In this document: piece by piece, positions 35,429 to 43,825 of the stretch
How positions within the stretch are numbered: position 1 is the stretch's first letter
Layout: every line of letters starts with the position of its first letter
From: Rufibacter tibetensis
Lineage (GTDB): Bacteria > Bacteroidota > Bacteroidia > Cytophagales > Hymenobacteraceae
Length of the DNA stretch: 64,000 nt
NCBI RefSeq assembly: GCF_001310085.1
Contig: NZ_CP012643.1
Span: 2,773,501 to 2,837,500, forward strand
Direction: 5' to 3'
Notes under the pieces: generated by a model
What the model saw: the letters and a program-made list of their open reading frames with translations, nothing else
What the model was told of the DNA's origin: nothing
Database searches by the model: none
Made by a program: the position numbers and the translations under genes

Positions 35429-37678
35429 TTAGATTAACTTATCTGGCGTGATAGGCAATTCCCTGATACGTTTGCCGGTGGCGTTGAAAATGGCGTTGGC
35501 AATGGCTGGGGCTACACCAATGATGGCGATTTCCCCGATCCCTTTAGTCCCATTCGGGTTATTGATTAAATCAGGTTTGTTCACGAAGATGGACGAAATG
35601 TTCGGCGCATCGGCGTGAACCGGCACGTGGTACTCGGCGAAGTCTTTGGTTACGTACCGCCCGAAGCGGTGGTCTATCACGGCTCCTTCGGTTAAGGCCA
35701 TGCCAATGCCGCCTACCGCGCCGCCTATCATCTGGTTACCTGCTGTTTTGGCATTGATGATGGTTCCGGCATCGGCGCAGGAAACCATGTTAGTCACGCG
35801 GGTTTGACCGGTTAACGGATGTACCTGCACTTCAGCAAAATGCACCGAGTAGGAATACATGGAGTATTTCTGCCGAAGGCTGGCATCCGGACTGGACTCT
35901 TCGGTTACCTCTATCTCTGGTAAGTTCTGCTGCTTGAGAATATCCGCGAAAGAAAGCCGGGCGGAAGGAGAGGCTGCCAAGGAAACGTATCCATCTTTGA
36001 AGGTCAGATTTTCTACGGTAGCACCTTTAAAGCTGGTGTCTGCGTTACCGGCTACCATGCTGGTTAACCGCTGCTTCAGTACCTGGCACACGGCATGCAC
36101 CGCTGAACCTACCGTGGCCACCGTTGCAGAACCACCCTGGCTTGGCGAAGGCGGATACAAGGAGTTACCTAACTCAAACACAATCTTCTCTGGAGGCAAG
36201 CCCAGGTTCTGTGCGGCAATCTGCACCATGGCCGTTCCCGTACCCGGACCAATGTCCGTGGTGGCGCTTTGCATCACCAGCGTACCATCCTTATGCAAAG
36301 TAGCTTTCACCTTAGCCCGACCACGGTTTGCTCCGAAGGTTCCTACGCCCATGCCGTAGCCTACCAGCCACTCGCCATTTTTCAACATGCCGGGTTGCAG
36401 CTGGCGCTTGCTCCAGCCAATCCGCTCGGCACCCATTTGCATGGCTTCCTTCAGGTATTTGGTAGACCAAGGCAGGTTTTTCTCCGGGTCTTTATCGGTG
36501 TGGTTAATGAGGCGGAACTCCAGTGGATCAATGCCCAGCACATACGCCATCTCATCTAATGCACATTCCAAGGCGAAAGCACCCGTCGCTTCACCGGGGC
36601 CGCGCATCCAGATGGGCGTGCTTACGTCCAGCGGAAGGATGCGGTAACGGGTGGTCACGTTGGGGCTGGTGTACATCATGCGGGTCTGCTGCAAGGTAGA
36701 CTCGGTGAATTCCTCGTAGGAAGAAGTCTGCCCGATGGCCTCATGCGTGATAGCAGTGATTTTTCCGTCTTTGGTGGCGCTCATGCCCACTTTCTGCCAG
36801 GCATGTGGCCGATAGCCTACCATGGTAAACATCTGCTCGCGGGTGAGCATCAATTTTACCGGTCTGTTTACTTTCTTCGCGGCGATGATAGCAGCCGTTT
36901 CGTGCGGCCAGGTATGTAAGCCGTTCCCGAAGGCACCGCCCACAAACGTGGCAATCACCTTCACGTTCTCCACCGGAATGCCCCAATCCTTGGCAAAAGC
37001 ATTCTGGGTGCCAATCACTGCCTGTGTTTTGTCATACACAGTTAGCTTGTTGTCTGCTTCCCAGTGTGCGATGATGGACTGCAACTCCATGGGGTTGTGA
37101 AATTCCGTAGGAATAACGTATTCGCTTTCAATTTTGAGTGGCTCGTTTTTATAAGCATCTTCTTTGCCGCGCACGTAGTCGTTGAGTCCGTGTTTAGGGT
37201 TGCGCTTGGCAGCAGTAGGCAAGAAAGCCTTAGACGTGTTCTGGTTGAAGTCTGTGGCGTGTTTGTCTTCGTTGTACTGCGCTTTTACCAATTTAGCCGC
37301 ATAAATAGCCCGTTCTAGGGTATCTGCTACTACTACCGCAATGGGTTGATCGTTGAAGTGGATCTTGTTGTCAATGAACACCCGAAGCGGTTGACCGATC
37401 GGTTTGGGCTCAGTAGGGTGTGCCGCCTGGGCGTACCCGGGGACTTTGGGAGCGTTCTGGTAATGCAACACAGCAATCACACCCGGTGCATTTTCGGCTT
37501 TTTTAGTGTCTATGCTTTTGATGGTGCCTTTGGCGATGGTGCTGCCCACCAACACAGCATGCGCCATATTAGGCAACTCGTATTCAGCAGAGTATTTGGC
37601 GGCACCTGTTACTTTCAAGCGGCCATCTACCCGGTCCATCGGCTTACCAACGGTATCTTGGAAGAAATAATCTTTCAT
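35429..37678 (-). CDS. Molybdenum hydroxylase, molybdopterin-binding large subunit (xanthine dehydrogenase family)
   Basis: 749 aa, the Mo-cofactor subunit. Recognised blocks: GGAFGNGLHTWPHE, MRGPGEATGAFALECALDEMAYVLG, DIGPGTGTAMVQ, GGSATVATVGSAVHAVCQ, CADAGTIINAKTAGNQMIGGAVGGIGMALTEG, and near the C-terminus the catalytic-Glu segment NGTKGIGEIAII. It oxidises an aldehyde or a purine-like heterocycle using water, passing electrons to the FAD and Fe-S partners. It is closest in layout to periplasmic PaoABC (YagTSR) aldehyde oxidases, given the partner features. Third of three genes, 12 nt after the FAD subunit. Substrate unknown. Confidence 0.93.
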   Translation of the reverse strand: MKDYFFQDTVGKPMDRVDGRLKVTGAAKYSAEYELPNMAHAVLVGSTIAKGTIKSIDTKKAENAPGVIAVLHYQNAPKVPGYAQAAHPTEPKPIGQPLRVFIDNKIHFNDQPIAVVVADTLERAIYAAKLVKAQYNEDKHATDFNQNTSKAFLPTAAKRNPKHGLNDYVRGKEDAYKNEPLKIESEYVIPTEFHNPMELQSIIAHWEADNKLTVYDKTQAVIGTQNAFAKDWGIPVENVKVIATFVGGAFGNGLHTWPHETAAIIAAKKVNRPVKLMLTREQMFTMVGYRPHAWQKVGMSATKDGKITAITHEAIGQTSSYEEFTESTLQQTRMMYTSPNVTTRYRILPLDVSTPIWMRGPGEATGAFALECALDEMAYVLGIDPLEFRLINHTDKDPEKNLPWSTKYLKEAMQMGAERIGWSKRQLQPGMLKNGEWLVGYGMGVGTFGANRGRAKVKATLHKDGTLVMQSATTDIGPGTGTAMVQIAAQNLGLPPEKIVFELGNSLYPPSPSQGGSATVATVGSAVHAVCQVLKQRLTSMVAGNADTSFKGATVENLTFKDGYVSLAASPSARLSFADILKQQNLPEIEVTEESSPDASLRQKYSMYSYSVHFAEVQVHPLTGQTRVTNMVSCADAGTIINAKTAGNQMIGGAVGGIGMALTEGAVIDHRFGRYVTKDFAEYHVPVHADAPNISSIFVNKPDLINNPNGTKGIGEIAIIGVAPAIANAIFNATGKRIRELPITPDKLI

Positions 37679-37690
37679 AAGGAAGAGGGT

Positions 37691-38674
37691 TTAAGCAACA
37701 CCCGATGCGTTTTTCAGGGCCTGTACAATGGTGTTAGGACCTAGAGTAAGTTTGAATTTATTATGTTCAAATGCCTTGGCGCCGCGCATGGCAATTTCAG
37801 CAGCTTGCCGGAAAGTGGCTTCGTTCGCCGGTTTACCGGCCAGGAACTGCTCGGCTTCGTTCAGGCGCCACGGTTTGTGCGCCACACCACCCATTGCCAG
37901 TCGCGCCGATTTGATGTTGCTACCGTCTAGATCCAACGCTGCCGCGACAGAGACCAACGCGAATGCATATGAATTCCGGTCCCGCACTTTGAGGTAGTTG
38001 ACGTTTTTGGTATAAGGGTTCTCTGGCACATCCACGGCCATGATCAGCTCGCCTTGCTGCAGGTTCGTGTGAATCTGCGGCGTATCACCAGGCAGTCTGT
38101 GGAATTCTACAAACGGAATTTTCCGGTCACCTTTGGGGCCAGATACCAACACTGTTGCGTCTAAAGCTACCAAAGCCACATTCATGTCGCTCGGGTTGAC
38201 GGCAATGCATTTATCACTGTGCCCGAAGATGGCATGCATGCGGTTATAGCCGCCAATAGCGCTACAGCCGGTGCCGGGTTCACGTTTGTTGCAGGGCATG
38301 GCGGTGTCATAGAAATAAGGGCAGCGCACGCGTTGCATCATGTTTCCGCCCACTGTGGCCATGTTCCGCAACTGCGCCGAGGCACCTGCGTTCAACGCCT
38401 GAGACAACAGCGGATGCTTCTCCAGCACCAGTTTGTCTTCGGCTACGGCACCATTCAACGCCAAAGCTCCAATGCGCACGTTGTTGTTTTCTCTTTCTAT
38501 TTTCCGGAGCGGAAGTTTGTTGATGTCTACTAGTTTCTCGGGGTTCATGACCCTGCGCTTCATGAGGTCTACCAGGTTGGTGCCTCCGGCGATGAACATG
38601 GCCGTCTGGTCCTTGGCTACCGTTTCAATGGCCGCCTTGGGTTTGCTGGGTTTAACGTACTGGAACCCGATCAT
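37691..38674 (-). CDS. Molybdenum hydroxylase, FAD-binding subunit (with extra Fe-S motif)
   Basis: 327 aa. FAD_binding_5 fold: IAGGTNLVDLMKRRVMNPEKLVDINKL, then ASAQLRNMATVGGNMMQRVRCPYFYDTAMPCNKREPGTGC-type segment and a C-terminal CO-dehydrogenase flavoprotein domain. The Cys residues in RCPYFYDTAMPC and GTGCSA match the extra 4Fe-4S site known in PaoB (YagS), not found in ordinary XdhB. This argues for a PaoABC-like aldehyde oxidase rather than xanthine dehydrogenase. It overlaps the 2Fe-2S subunit gene by 4 nt (ATGA), so the three genes form one operon. Confidence 0.92.
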   Translation of the reverse strand: MIGFQYVKPSKPKAAIETVAKDQTAMFIAGGTNLVDLMKRRVMNPEKLVDINKLPLRKIERENNNVRIGALALNGAVAEDKLVLEKHPLLSQALNAGASAQLRNMATVGGNMMQRVRCPYFYDTAMPCNKREPGTGCSAIGGYNRMHAIFGHSDKCIAVNPSDMNVALVALDATVLVSGPKGDRKIPFVEFHRLPGDTPQIHTNLQQGELIMAVDVPENPYTKNVNYLKVRDRNSYAFALVSVAAALDLDGSNIKSARLAMGGVAHKPWRLNEAEQFLAGKPANEATFRQAAEIAMRGAKAFEHNKFKLTLGPNTIVQALKNASGVA

Positions 38675-39327
38675 ACTTTCTGTCCTCCGTTTTTAACCTC
38701 TTTGATGGCATTCACAATGTTGGGGTAAGCGCCGCACCGGCAGATGTTCCCGCTCATGTACTCGCGGATCTCATCGTCAGAATCAGCATGGCCTTCTTTG
38801 ATGCACGCCACAGCACTCATGATCTGGCCCGGGGTGCAGTAGCCGCACTGGAAACCATCATGCTTGATGAAAGCTTCCTGCATGGGGTGCAGTTTATCGC
38901 CATCGGCGAGGCCTTCTATGGTGGTGATTTCCTTGCCGTCTACCATGGGCGCTAAGGTAAGGCAAGACAGAACGCGCTGCCCCTCTACGTGCACGGTACA
39001 AGCACCGCACTGTCCGTAGTCACAGCCTTTCTTGGTGCCGGTAAGGTGCAGTTGCTCGCGCAGTAAGTCCAGCAAAGTGGTACGAGGCTCCACAGAGAGT
39101 TTCTGCTTCTTGCCGTTGATGTTCAGGGTTACTTTCACCTGCTCAAACACCGCCGCTACTTTCTCCTCAAATTTCAGTTCAGCAGCTTTAATGGCTGCAG
39201 TAGGAGCCAGTGCCAGTGCCGTAAGTAGAGAAGATTGCTTTAGGAAAGTACGCCGGGCGTCTGAATGCTGTGCTTGACCACCCTCGCCCTCTGGAAGATG
39301 TTGGTCGGGTAATTTATCTTGGGGCAT
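38671..39327 (-). CDS. Molybdenum hydroxylase, 2Fe-2S subunit with TAT signal
   Basis: 218 aa from the ATG at 39327; an in-frame GTG further up (39372) gives no better signal. A twin-arginine signal is visible: SDARRTFLKQSSLLTALALAPTAA, so the folded complex is probably exported, as in PaoABC. Two 2Fe-2S clusters: plant-type GCDYGQCGACTVHV...RVLSCLTLAP, and FQCGYCTPGQIMS with the second pair NICRCGAYPNI. First gene of the three-subunit operon. The accessory protein for Mo-cofactor sulfuration (PaoD/XdhC) is not in the window. Confidence 0.93.
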   Translation of the reverse strand: MPQDKLPDQHLPEGEGGQAQHSDARRTFLKQSSLLTALALAPTAAIKAAELKFEEKVAAVFEQVKVTLNINGKKQKLSVEPRTTLLDLLREQLHLTGTKKGCDYGQCGACTVHVEGQRVLSCLTLAPMVDGKEITTIEGLADGDKLHPMQEAFIKHDGFQCGYCTPGQIMSAVACIKEGHADSDDEIREYMSGNICRCGAYPNIVNAIKEVKNGGQKV

Positions 39328-39539
39328 ATAAAATCTAGGTTGGATTACGAAATCAACTACTAGTATACGCACATACCCAATTAGAAAGTGTATAAATAAG
39401 GTGTGATTTAACCGATTTTCTCGCTTAAAAGGTGTTTAAAGGCTTAACTGATTCAGGCTTGGATTCTGGAAAGTAGCCTAGAAACGACTGACTTACGCCT
39501 GATATACACAGGTTGAAAGCTTCACGAACTCTTCTTCCG

Positions 39540-39547
39540 TATCTTTG
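39540..39547 (+). promoter_or_regulatory. -7 element of the GNAT gene promoter (TATCTTTG)
   Basis: Exact TAnnTTTG, 17 nt before the ATG at 39565. A TTG lies ~24 bp upstream rather than 19-21, so the -33 element is uncertain. Confidence 0.5.
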
Positions 39548-39564
39548 CCAGAAAATTACTCCAC

Positions 39565-40098
39565 ATGTCTGCTCAAATTCTTGATTCCATTACTTTCCGC
39601 AGGGGCACTTCCGCCGATGCGGATTTACTCGCCGATTTAGGTTGGCGCACCTTTGACGAATCGTTTGCCCCTTACAATACGCCCGAAGACATGGCTGCTT
39701 TCAAGCCCACCATGTACGCCCCGGAACTGCAAGCGGCAGAGTTGGCGGACCCTAACACGGAATTTTTGATTGCCGAAGTAAAGGGAGATGCCGTGGCGTA
39801 TATCAAGTGGAACACAGGACCTGCTCCCGCTGAAATCACAGGGGAGAAGCCTTTGCAGGTAAACCGGCTGTACCTCTTGCAGGCTTGGACCGGCTGCGGT
39901 TTAGGCGATGCTTTGATGAAAATGAGTTTAGAACGCGCGAGGCAAAACGGACATGACGTGGTGTGGCTTACCGTGTGGGAAAGCAACGACCGCGCCATCC
40001 GGTTCTACCAAAAGTACGGTTTCAAAGAAGCAGGAGAGCTGACCTTCGTCTTAGGCGAAGACGTGCAGCGTGATTTGTACATGCAGCGGGAGGTTTAG
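39565..40098 (+). CDS. GNAT-family N-acetyltransferase
   Basis: 177 aa. GNAT fold: beta strand ITFRRGTSADADLLADL, VNRLYLLQAWTGCGLGDALMKMSLERARQNG (motif A, acetyl-CoA pyrophosphate loop, here GCGLGD in place of the usual Q/RxxGxG/A), then VVWLTVWESNDRAIRFYQKYGFKEAGE. It transfers acetyl from acetyl-CoA to an amine on a small molecule or protein. Substrate unknown. Single gene; the end abuts a short palindrome and the convergent radical SAM gene. Confidence 0.9.
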   Translation: MSAQILDSITFRRGTSADADLLADLGWRTFDESFAPYNTPEDMAAFKPTMYAPELQAAELADPNTEFLIAEVKGDAVAYIKWNTGPAPAEITGEKPLQVNRLYLLQAWTGCGLGDALMKMSLERARQNGHDVVWLTVWESNDRAIRFYQKYGFKEAGELTFVLGEDVQRDLYMQREV

Positions 40099-40131
40099 GC
40101 CCGTTTCTTACAAAGAAAGCCTGAAACCTCC

Positions 40132-42339
40132 TTACACTACCAACAATCCACGCTCCCGCAAATCCAGCCAGGTATCAGTGATCAGGAACTCCTGGAACGT
40201 GAACATCTGGCCTTCGGGATAGTCAGCGGCCATGTCTTTCAGCAGGAATTTGGTGCCGTAATCCTCTGCCAGGCGGGTGAGCCAGGTATGCAGCCATTGG
40301 CCAATTTCCGGGGTGGTCCGGATTTCGTATTCCTCTGTTTTCTCGGTGAAGGTGAGCAGGGCATTGTGGAAAGTGCGGCCTTTCTTGGTTTTGGTCACCA
40401 CTTCTAGCTCAGGCGCATTGCCTAACCACAACACGCGCAGGTTCTGCTTTTCAGAATCCGGTTTGCCGATAGCTTCTACTGCTTGGGCAATCATATTCTT
40501 CGGGTGGGAGGCACGGGGCACCTTAAAGTCAAACCAGAAGGAAAGCGGTTCATCCAACCCAATGCCGTGCATGTAGTTATACAGCGCTTTTGCTAAACCA
40601 GCCCCAAAAAGCTCATGATCGGCACCCTGCGGGTCTTCGTGCCACAAGTCATTGTCAGCGAACAAGCCGGGTTCAGGACCTACTTTCACCACGCCGTATT
40701 TTTCAGGGTTCTTGCCTACCGGGCTGTGCGCCGTCATAGAGAACCGGTGCCAGTAGCCCGATTGAATGACATTCTGTTCAAAAAGCTGGCGCACTACTTC
40801 CAGGGAGTCCATGGTCTCTTGCGCGGTTTGGGTAGGGAAGCCGTACATCAGGTAGGCGTGCACCATAATGCCAGCGGCGGTGAAGTCACGCGTTACACGC
40901 GCCACTTGGGCAATGCTCACGCCTTTCTCCATCTTCGCCAATAGACGGTCAGAAGCAACTTCCAATCCACCGGACACTGCTATACAACCACTGGCCGCCA
41001 GCAAACGGCATAAATCAGCGGAGAAGGTTTTCTCAAAACGGATGTTGCCCCACCAGGTAATCTTCACACCCCGGCGCAGCAGTTCAATGGCTAGGTCACG
41101 CAACGCCAGTGGCGGAGCGGCTTCATCCACAAAATGGAAGCCGGTTTGTCCCGTCTGTGCAATAATCTGCTCAATGCGGTCCACCAGCAAGGTGGCAGGC
41201 GCGGTCTCATAGCGGGAGATGTAATCTAAGGTAATGTCGCAAAAAGAACAGCGCTTCCAGTAGCAGCCATGCGCAATGGTGAGTTTGTTCCAGCGGCCAT
41301 CAGACCAAAGGCGGTGCATGGGGTTGAGCACCTCCACCACGCTCAGGTATTCATGCAGTTTTAAATCGCTGTAATCAGGCGTGCCTACTTCGGTGTGCGG
41401 AATATCAGCGTCAGTGGCGGCGTTGAGGTATTGCACTTCGCCGTCCAGCAACAGGAACGTGCGTTGGAGTTGCTCTACAGAACGTTGGTCCTGGAAATGC
41501 TCCAGTAGCTTCAACCACGGACCTTCGCCGTCATCTAAGGTGATGAAGTCAATGTAGTTGAAGATGCGGGGTTCGCGTAGGCTTCTCAGTTCAGTATTGG
41601 GGTAACCGCCACCCATCAGCGTTTTCACGTGCGGGTACTTCTGCTTGATCAATTGAGCCAACCGCAACGCGCCGTACAAGTTGCCCGGGAAAGGTACGGT
41701 GAAACCCACCACATCTGGTTGTACTTCCTGCATGCGCTGGTCCAGCAGGTCCAGTAGCATTTGATCCACCAGGTTGGGTGCCGTTTGCAGCTCTGCTTCC
41801 AGCGGGTCAAAGGACGTAGCGCTCATGGCCAGTTTATCGGCGTAGCGGCTGAAACCGAAGTGTGGGCAAACAGTTTCCTTGATCAAATCGGCTAAATCTT
41901 CTAGGTACAACGTGGCCAAGTGCCGGGCTCTATCGGTGATGCCCATGGTCCCGAAGGCCTCTTCCAGATCAGCCAATTGCAGAAACCGGCTGGCTTCTGG
42001 CAGGAAGGAACCCAGGGCAATAGGATGCGCCAGGGTGCTGTCGCGGCCTTGTAGAAAACGGATGACCGGTTCAATAGTATCCAGGTACGATTTACGAAGG
42101 CGCAGCATCCGTTGGCTGTTGTCTGACAGTTCATAGGTGCCGTCCAGAATGGTTTGAAAAACCTGGTTCAGTCCTTTACGGGAGAACAGGCGCAAGACCA
42201 ACTCCAGTCCAAAATCAGCCTGAGTCACGTTAAATCCCCGGTCACGCAGAAAACCTTTGATGTAGGCTGTGGCAGGATAAGGCGTGTTCAGCTGCGTAAG
42301 CGGCGGCGTGATGAGCAGGATTTTGGGAGCGGTGGTCAA
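40132..42339 (-). CDS. B12-binding-domain-type radical SAM protein
   Basis: 735 aa from TTG at 42339; another in-frame TTG is at 42348. The later one is chosen because the TAnnTTTG box ends at 42356, and other genes here start 16-17 nt after that box. No ATG is available. N-terminal Rossmann-like region (PKILLITPP; VVGFTVPFPGNLYGALRLAQLI; TLMGGGYPN) resembles B12-binding domains but lacks DxHxxG, so cobalamin would be bound base-off or not at all. Radical SAM core has the cluster motif CYWKRCSFC (CX4CX2C, ~360-368) rather than CX3CX2C. C-terminal ~200 residues are not recognised. Reaction unknown. Single gene. Confidence 0.85.
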   Translation of the reverse strand: MTTAPKILLITPPLTQLNTPYPATAYIKGFLRDRGFNVTQADFGLELVLRLFSRKGLNQVFQTILDGTYELSDNSQRMLRLRKSYLDTIEPVIRFLQGRDSTLAHPIALGSFLPEASRFLQLADLEEAFGTMGITDRARHLATLYLEDLADLIKETVCPHFGFSRYADKLAMSATSFDPLEAELQTAPNLVDQMLLDLLDQRMQEVQPDVVGFTVPFPGNLYGALRLAQLIKQKYPHVKTLMGGGYPNTELRSLREPRIFNYIDFITLDDGEGPWLKLLEHFQDQRSVEQLQRTFLLLDGEVQYLNAATDADIPHTEVGTPDYSDLKLHEYLSVVEVLNPMHRLWSDGRWNKLTIAHGCYWKRCSFCDITLDYISRYETAPATLLVDRIEQIIAQTGQTGFHFVDEAAPPLALRDLAIELLRRGVKITWWGNIRFEKTFSADLCRLLAASGCIAVSGGLEVASDRLLAKMEKGVSIAQVARVTRDFTAAGIMVHAYLMYGFPTQTAQETMDSLEVVRQLFEQNVIQSGYWHRFSMTAHSPVGKNPEKYGVVKVGPEPGLFADNDLWHEDPQGADHELFGAGLAKALYNYMHGIGLDEPLSFWFDFKVPRASHPKNMIAQAVEAIGKPDSEKQNLRVLWLGNAPELEVVTKTKKGRTFHNALLTFTEKTEEYEIRTTPEIGQWLHTWLTRLAEDYGTKFLLKDMAADYPEGQMFTFQEFLITDTWLDLRERGLLVV

Positions 42340-42355
42340 GGGTAGCAAATTTGGG

Positions 42356-42363
42356 CAAAGGTA
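42356..42363 (-). promoter_or_regulatory. -7 element of radical SAM gene (TACCTTTG)
   Basis: On the minus strand TACCTTTG (42363-42356), exact TAnnTTTG. It is only 7 nt before the TTG at 42348 and 16 nt before the TTG at 42339. The transcript would be nearly leaderless if the first were used. Confidence 0.55.
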
Positions 42364-42591
42364 CTAAATGGAGTTCTGAGTCTTGGGCTTACAGCTTAAG
42401 AATGCCTGTTTTCTGAAAAACAAGCTTAAAACCCGTTCCAATCAGATGCAGGTAAAACAGCTACTGAGGGCGATGAGTTCAGAACTTGAAAGGAGAGACG
42501 TTTTCTGAATTTTTAACTGAGAGTATAGGCTTGCGTATTATGGGTGCAGGCAAGATAAAGTGGAATGTGTCACGATTAAACAGAAGATAGT

Positions 42592-43653
42592 ATGACTATT
42601 CGGCTCACAAGACCATTTAAAATAGGACTGGCCGTGCTGGTGTTGTTGCTGGCGTTCCGGATTGCTTTACCGTTCATTGTGAAAAAGTATGTAAACAAGA
42701 CGCTAGAGGAGCTTCCCGGGTATACCGGCTATGTAGAAGATGTGGACATTTCTTTGCTTCGGGGAGCCTACCAGATTGACGGTTTGGTCCTGAAGGAAGA
42801 GAAGGGCAATCCCAAGTACCCGTTCCTGACTATTCAGGAAACCGATTTGTCTATTGAATGGAAATCTTTGTTTAAGGGCAAACTGGTAGGAGAAGTGATC
42901 ATGCAAAACCCCGTACTGAACATGGTAACTGGAGGTGGCCAGTCTTCTAAATCCTCTAAAGAAGACCCTACCCTCAACCATTGGACTGAGGTGGTCAAAG
43001 ACCTGATGCCCATAACCATTAACCGCTTTAGCGTGCACAATGGCAAGCTGGCCTTTATGGACTTCACCGCTTCGCCAGACGTGAAGCTGGATATTAACAG
43101 CATGGAATTAGTGGCCCTGAACCTGGCCAACGTGGAGGAAGTGGGTAAAAAGCTTCCCTCTTCGGTAACGGTCACCGGAAAATCTATTGGTGGTGGGACC
43201 TTGAAAGGGAAGATGCAGGTGAATGCGTTGAAGCGCATTCCAGATTTTGACTCTGACTTTCAGTTAACGGGAGTAAATCTCACCAGCCTGAACAGTTTCA
43301 TCAAAGCCTACGCTAAAATTGATGTGGAGCGTGGCAAGCTGGACATGTATTCAGAACTGAAGCTAAACAACGGCCAGTTAGACGGCTACATCAAACCTTT
43401 CTTTGAGGAGGTGAAAGTGCTGAACTGGAAGAAAGACAAAAAAGAGGGTGGTGTGCTAAGTGCGGTGAAAGAGGCCGTGATAGGCATCTTCACCGAAGCA
43501 GCTGAGAACCAGCCTCTTGACCAGATTGCTACCCAAATTCCCATCAAGGGGAATATCAATAACCCACAGACCAACGGCTGGAAAACTTTTATCAATGTAC
43601 TCAAGCACGCTTTTATTGATGCGTTCAGCAAAGGAATTGAAAATAGCTTGTAA
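42592..43653 (+). CDS. DUF748/AsmA-like membrane-anchored protein
   Basis: 353 aa. One N-terminal TM segment (~9-30, FKIGLAVLVLLLAFRIALPF), then a periplasmic beta-rich domain with DISLLRGAYQIDGLVL, LSIEWKSLFKGKLVGEVIMQNPVLNMV and the late QLDGYIKPFFEEVKVL, the pattern of DUF748 / AsmA-like proteins. Such proteins bridge the envelope in lipid transport or outer-membrane assembly. No enzymatic motif. Single gene; the end meets a long hairpin. Confidence 0.82.
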   Translation: MTIRLTRPFKIGLAVLVLLLAFRIALPFIVKKYVNKTLEELPGYTGYVEDVDISLLRGAYQIDGLVLKEEKGNPKYPFLTIQETDLSIEWKSLFKGKLVGEVIMQNPVLNMVTGGGQSSKSSKEDPTLNHWTEVVKDLMPITINRFSVHNGKLAFMDFTASPDVKLDINSMELVALNLANVEEVGKKLPSSVTVTGKSIGGGTLKGKMQVNALKRIPDFDSDFQLTGVNLTSLNSFIKAYAKIDVERGKLDMYSELKLNNGQLDGYIKPFFEEVKVLNWKKDKKEGGVLSAVKEAVIGIFTEAAENQPLDQIATQIPIKGNINNPQTNGWKTFINVLKHAFIDAFSKGIENSL

Positions 43654-43743
43654 GAAGTTCTGAGTATTGAAAGAAGTTCTGGGTGTACAGGTTGCAGGAA
43701 AGAATAACAGCTGCCAACAGGCAGAATTATGCTCTGTATAAAA

Positions 43744-43801
43744 GCAACCCTCCCTTTAAAGCCTGTTTTAGGAAAACAAGGCTTTAAAGGGAGGGTTGCT
43801 G
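43744..43801. terminator. Long bidirectional hairpin (21-bp perfect outer stem)
   Basis: Outer arms 43744-43764 and 43781-43801 are perfect reverse complements (core AACCCTCCCTTTAAAGCC). The loop side holds TGTTTT / AAAACA, giving an almost continuous 27-bp stem with an AGG loop. It sits between convergent gene ends. There is no T-run on the outer side, and the inner part is a copy of the dispersed palindrome (43762-43783). Confidence 0.75.
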
Positions 43802-43825
43802 ACTTAGGAAGCTTTAAACAGGTTC

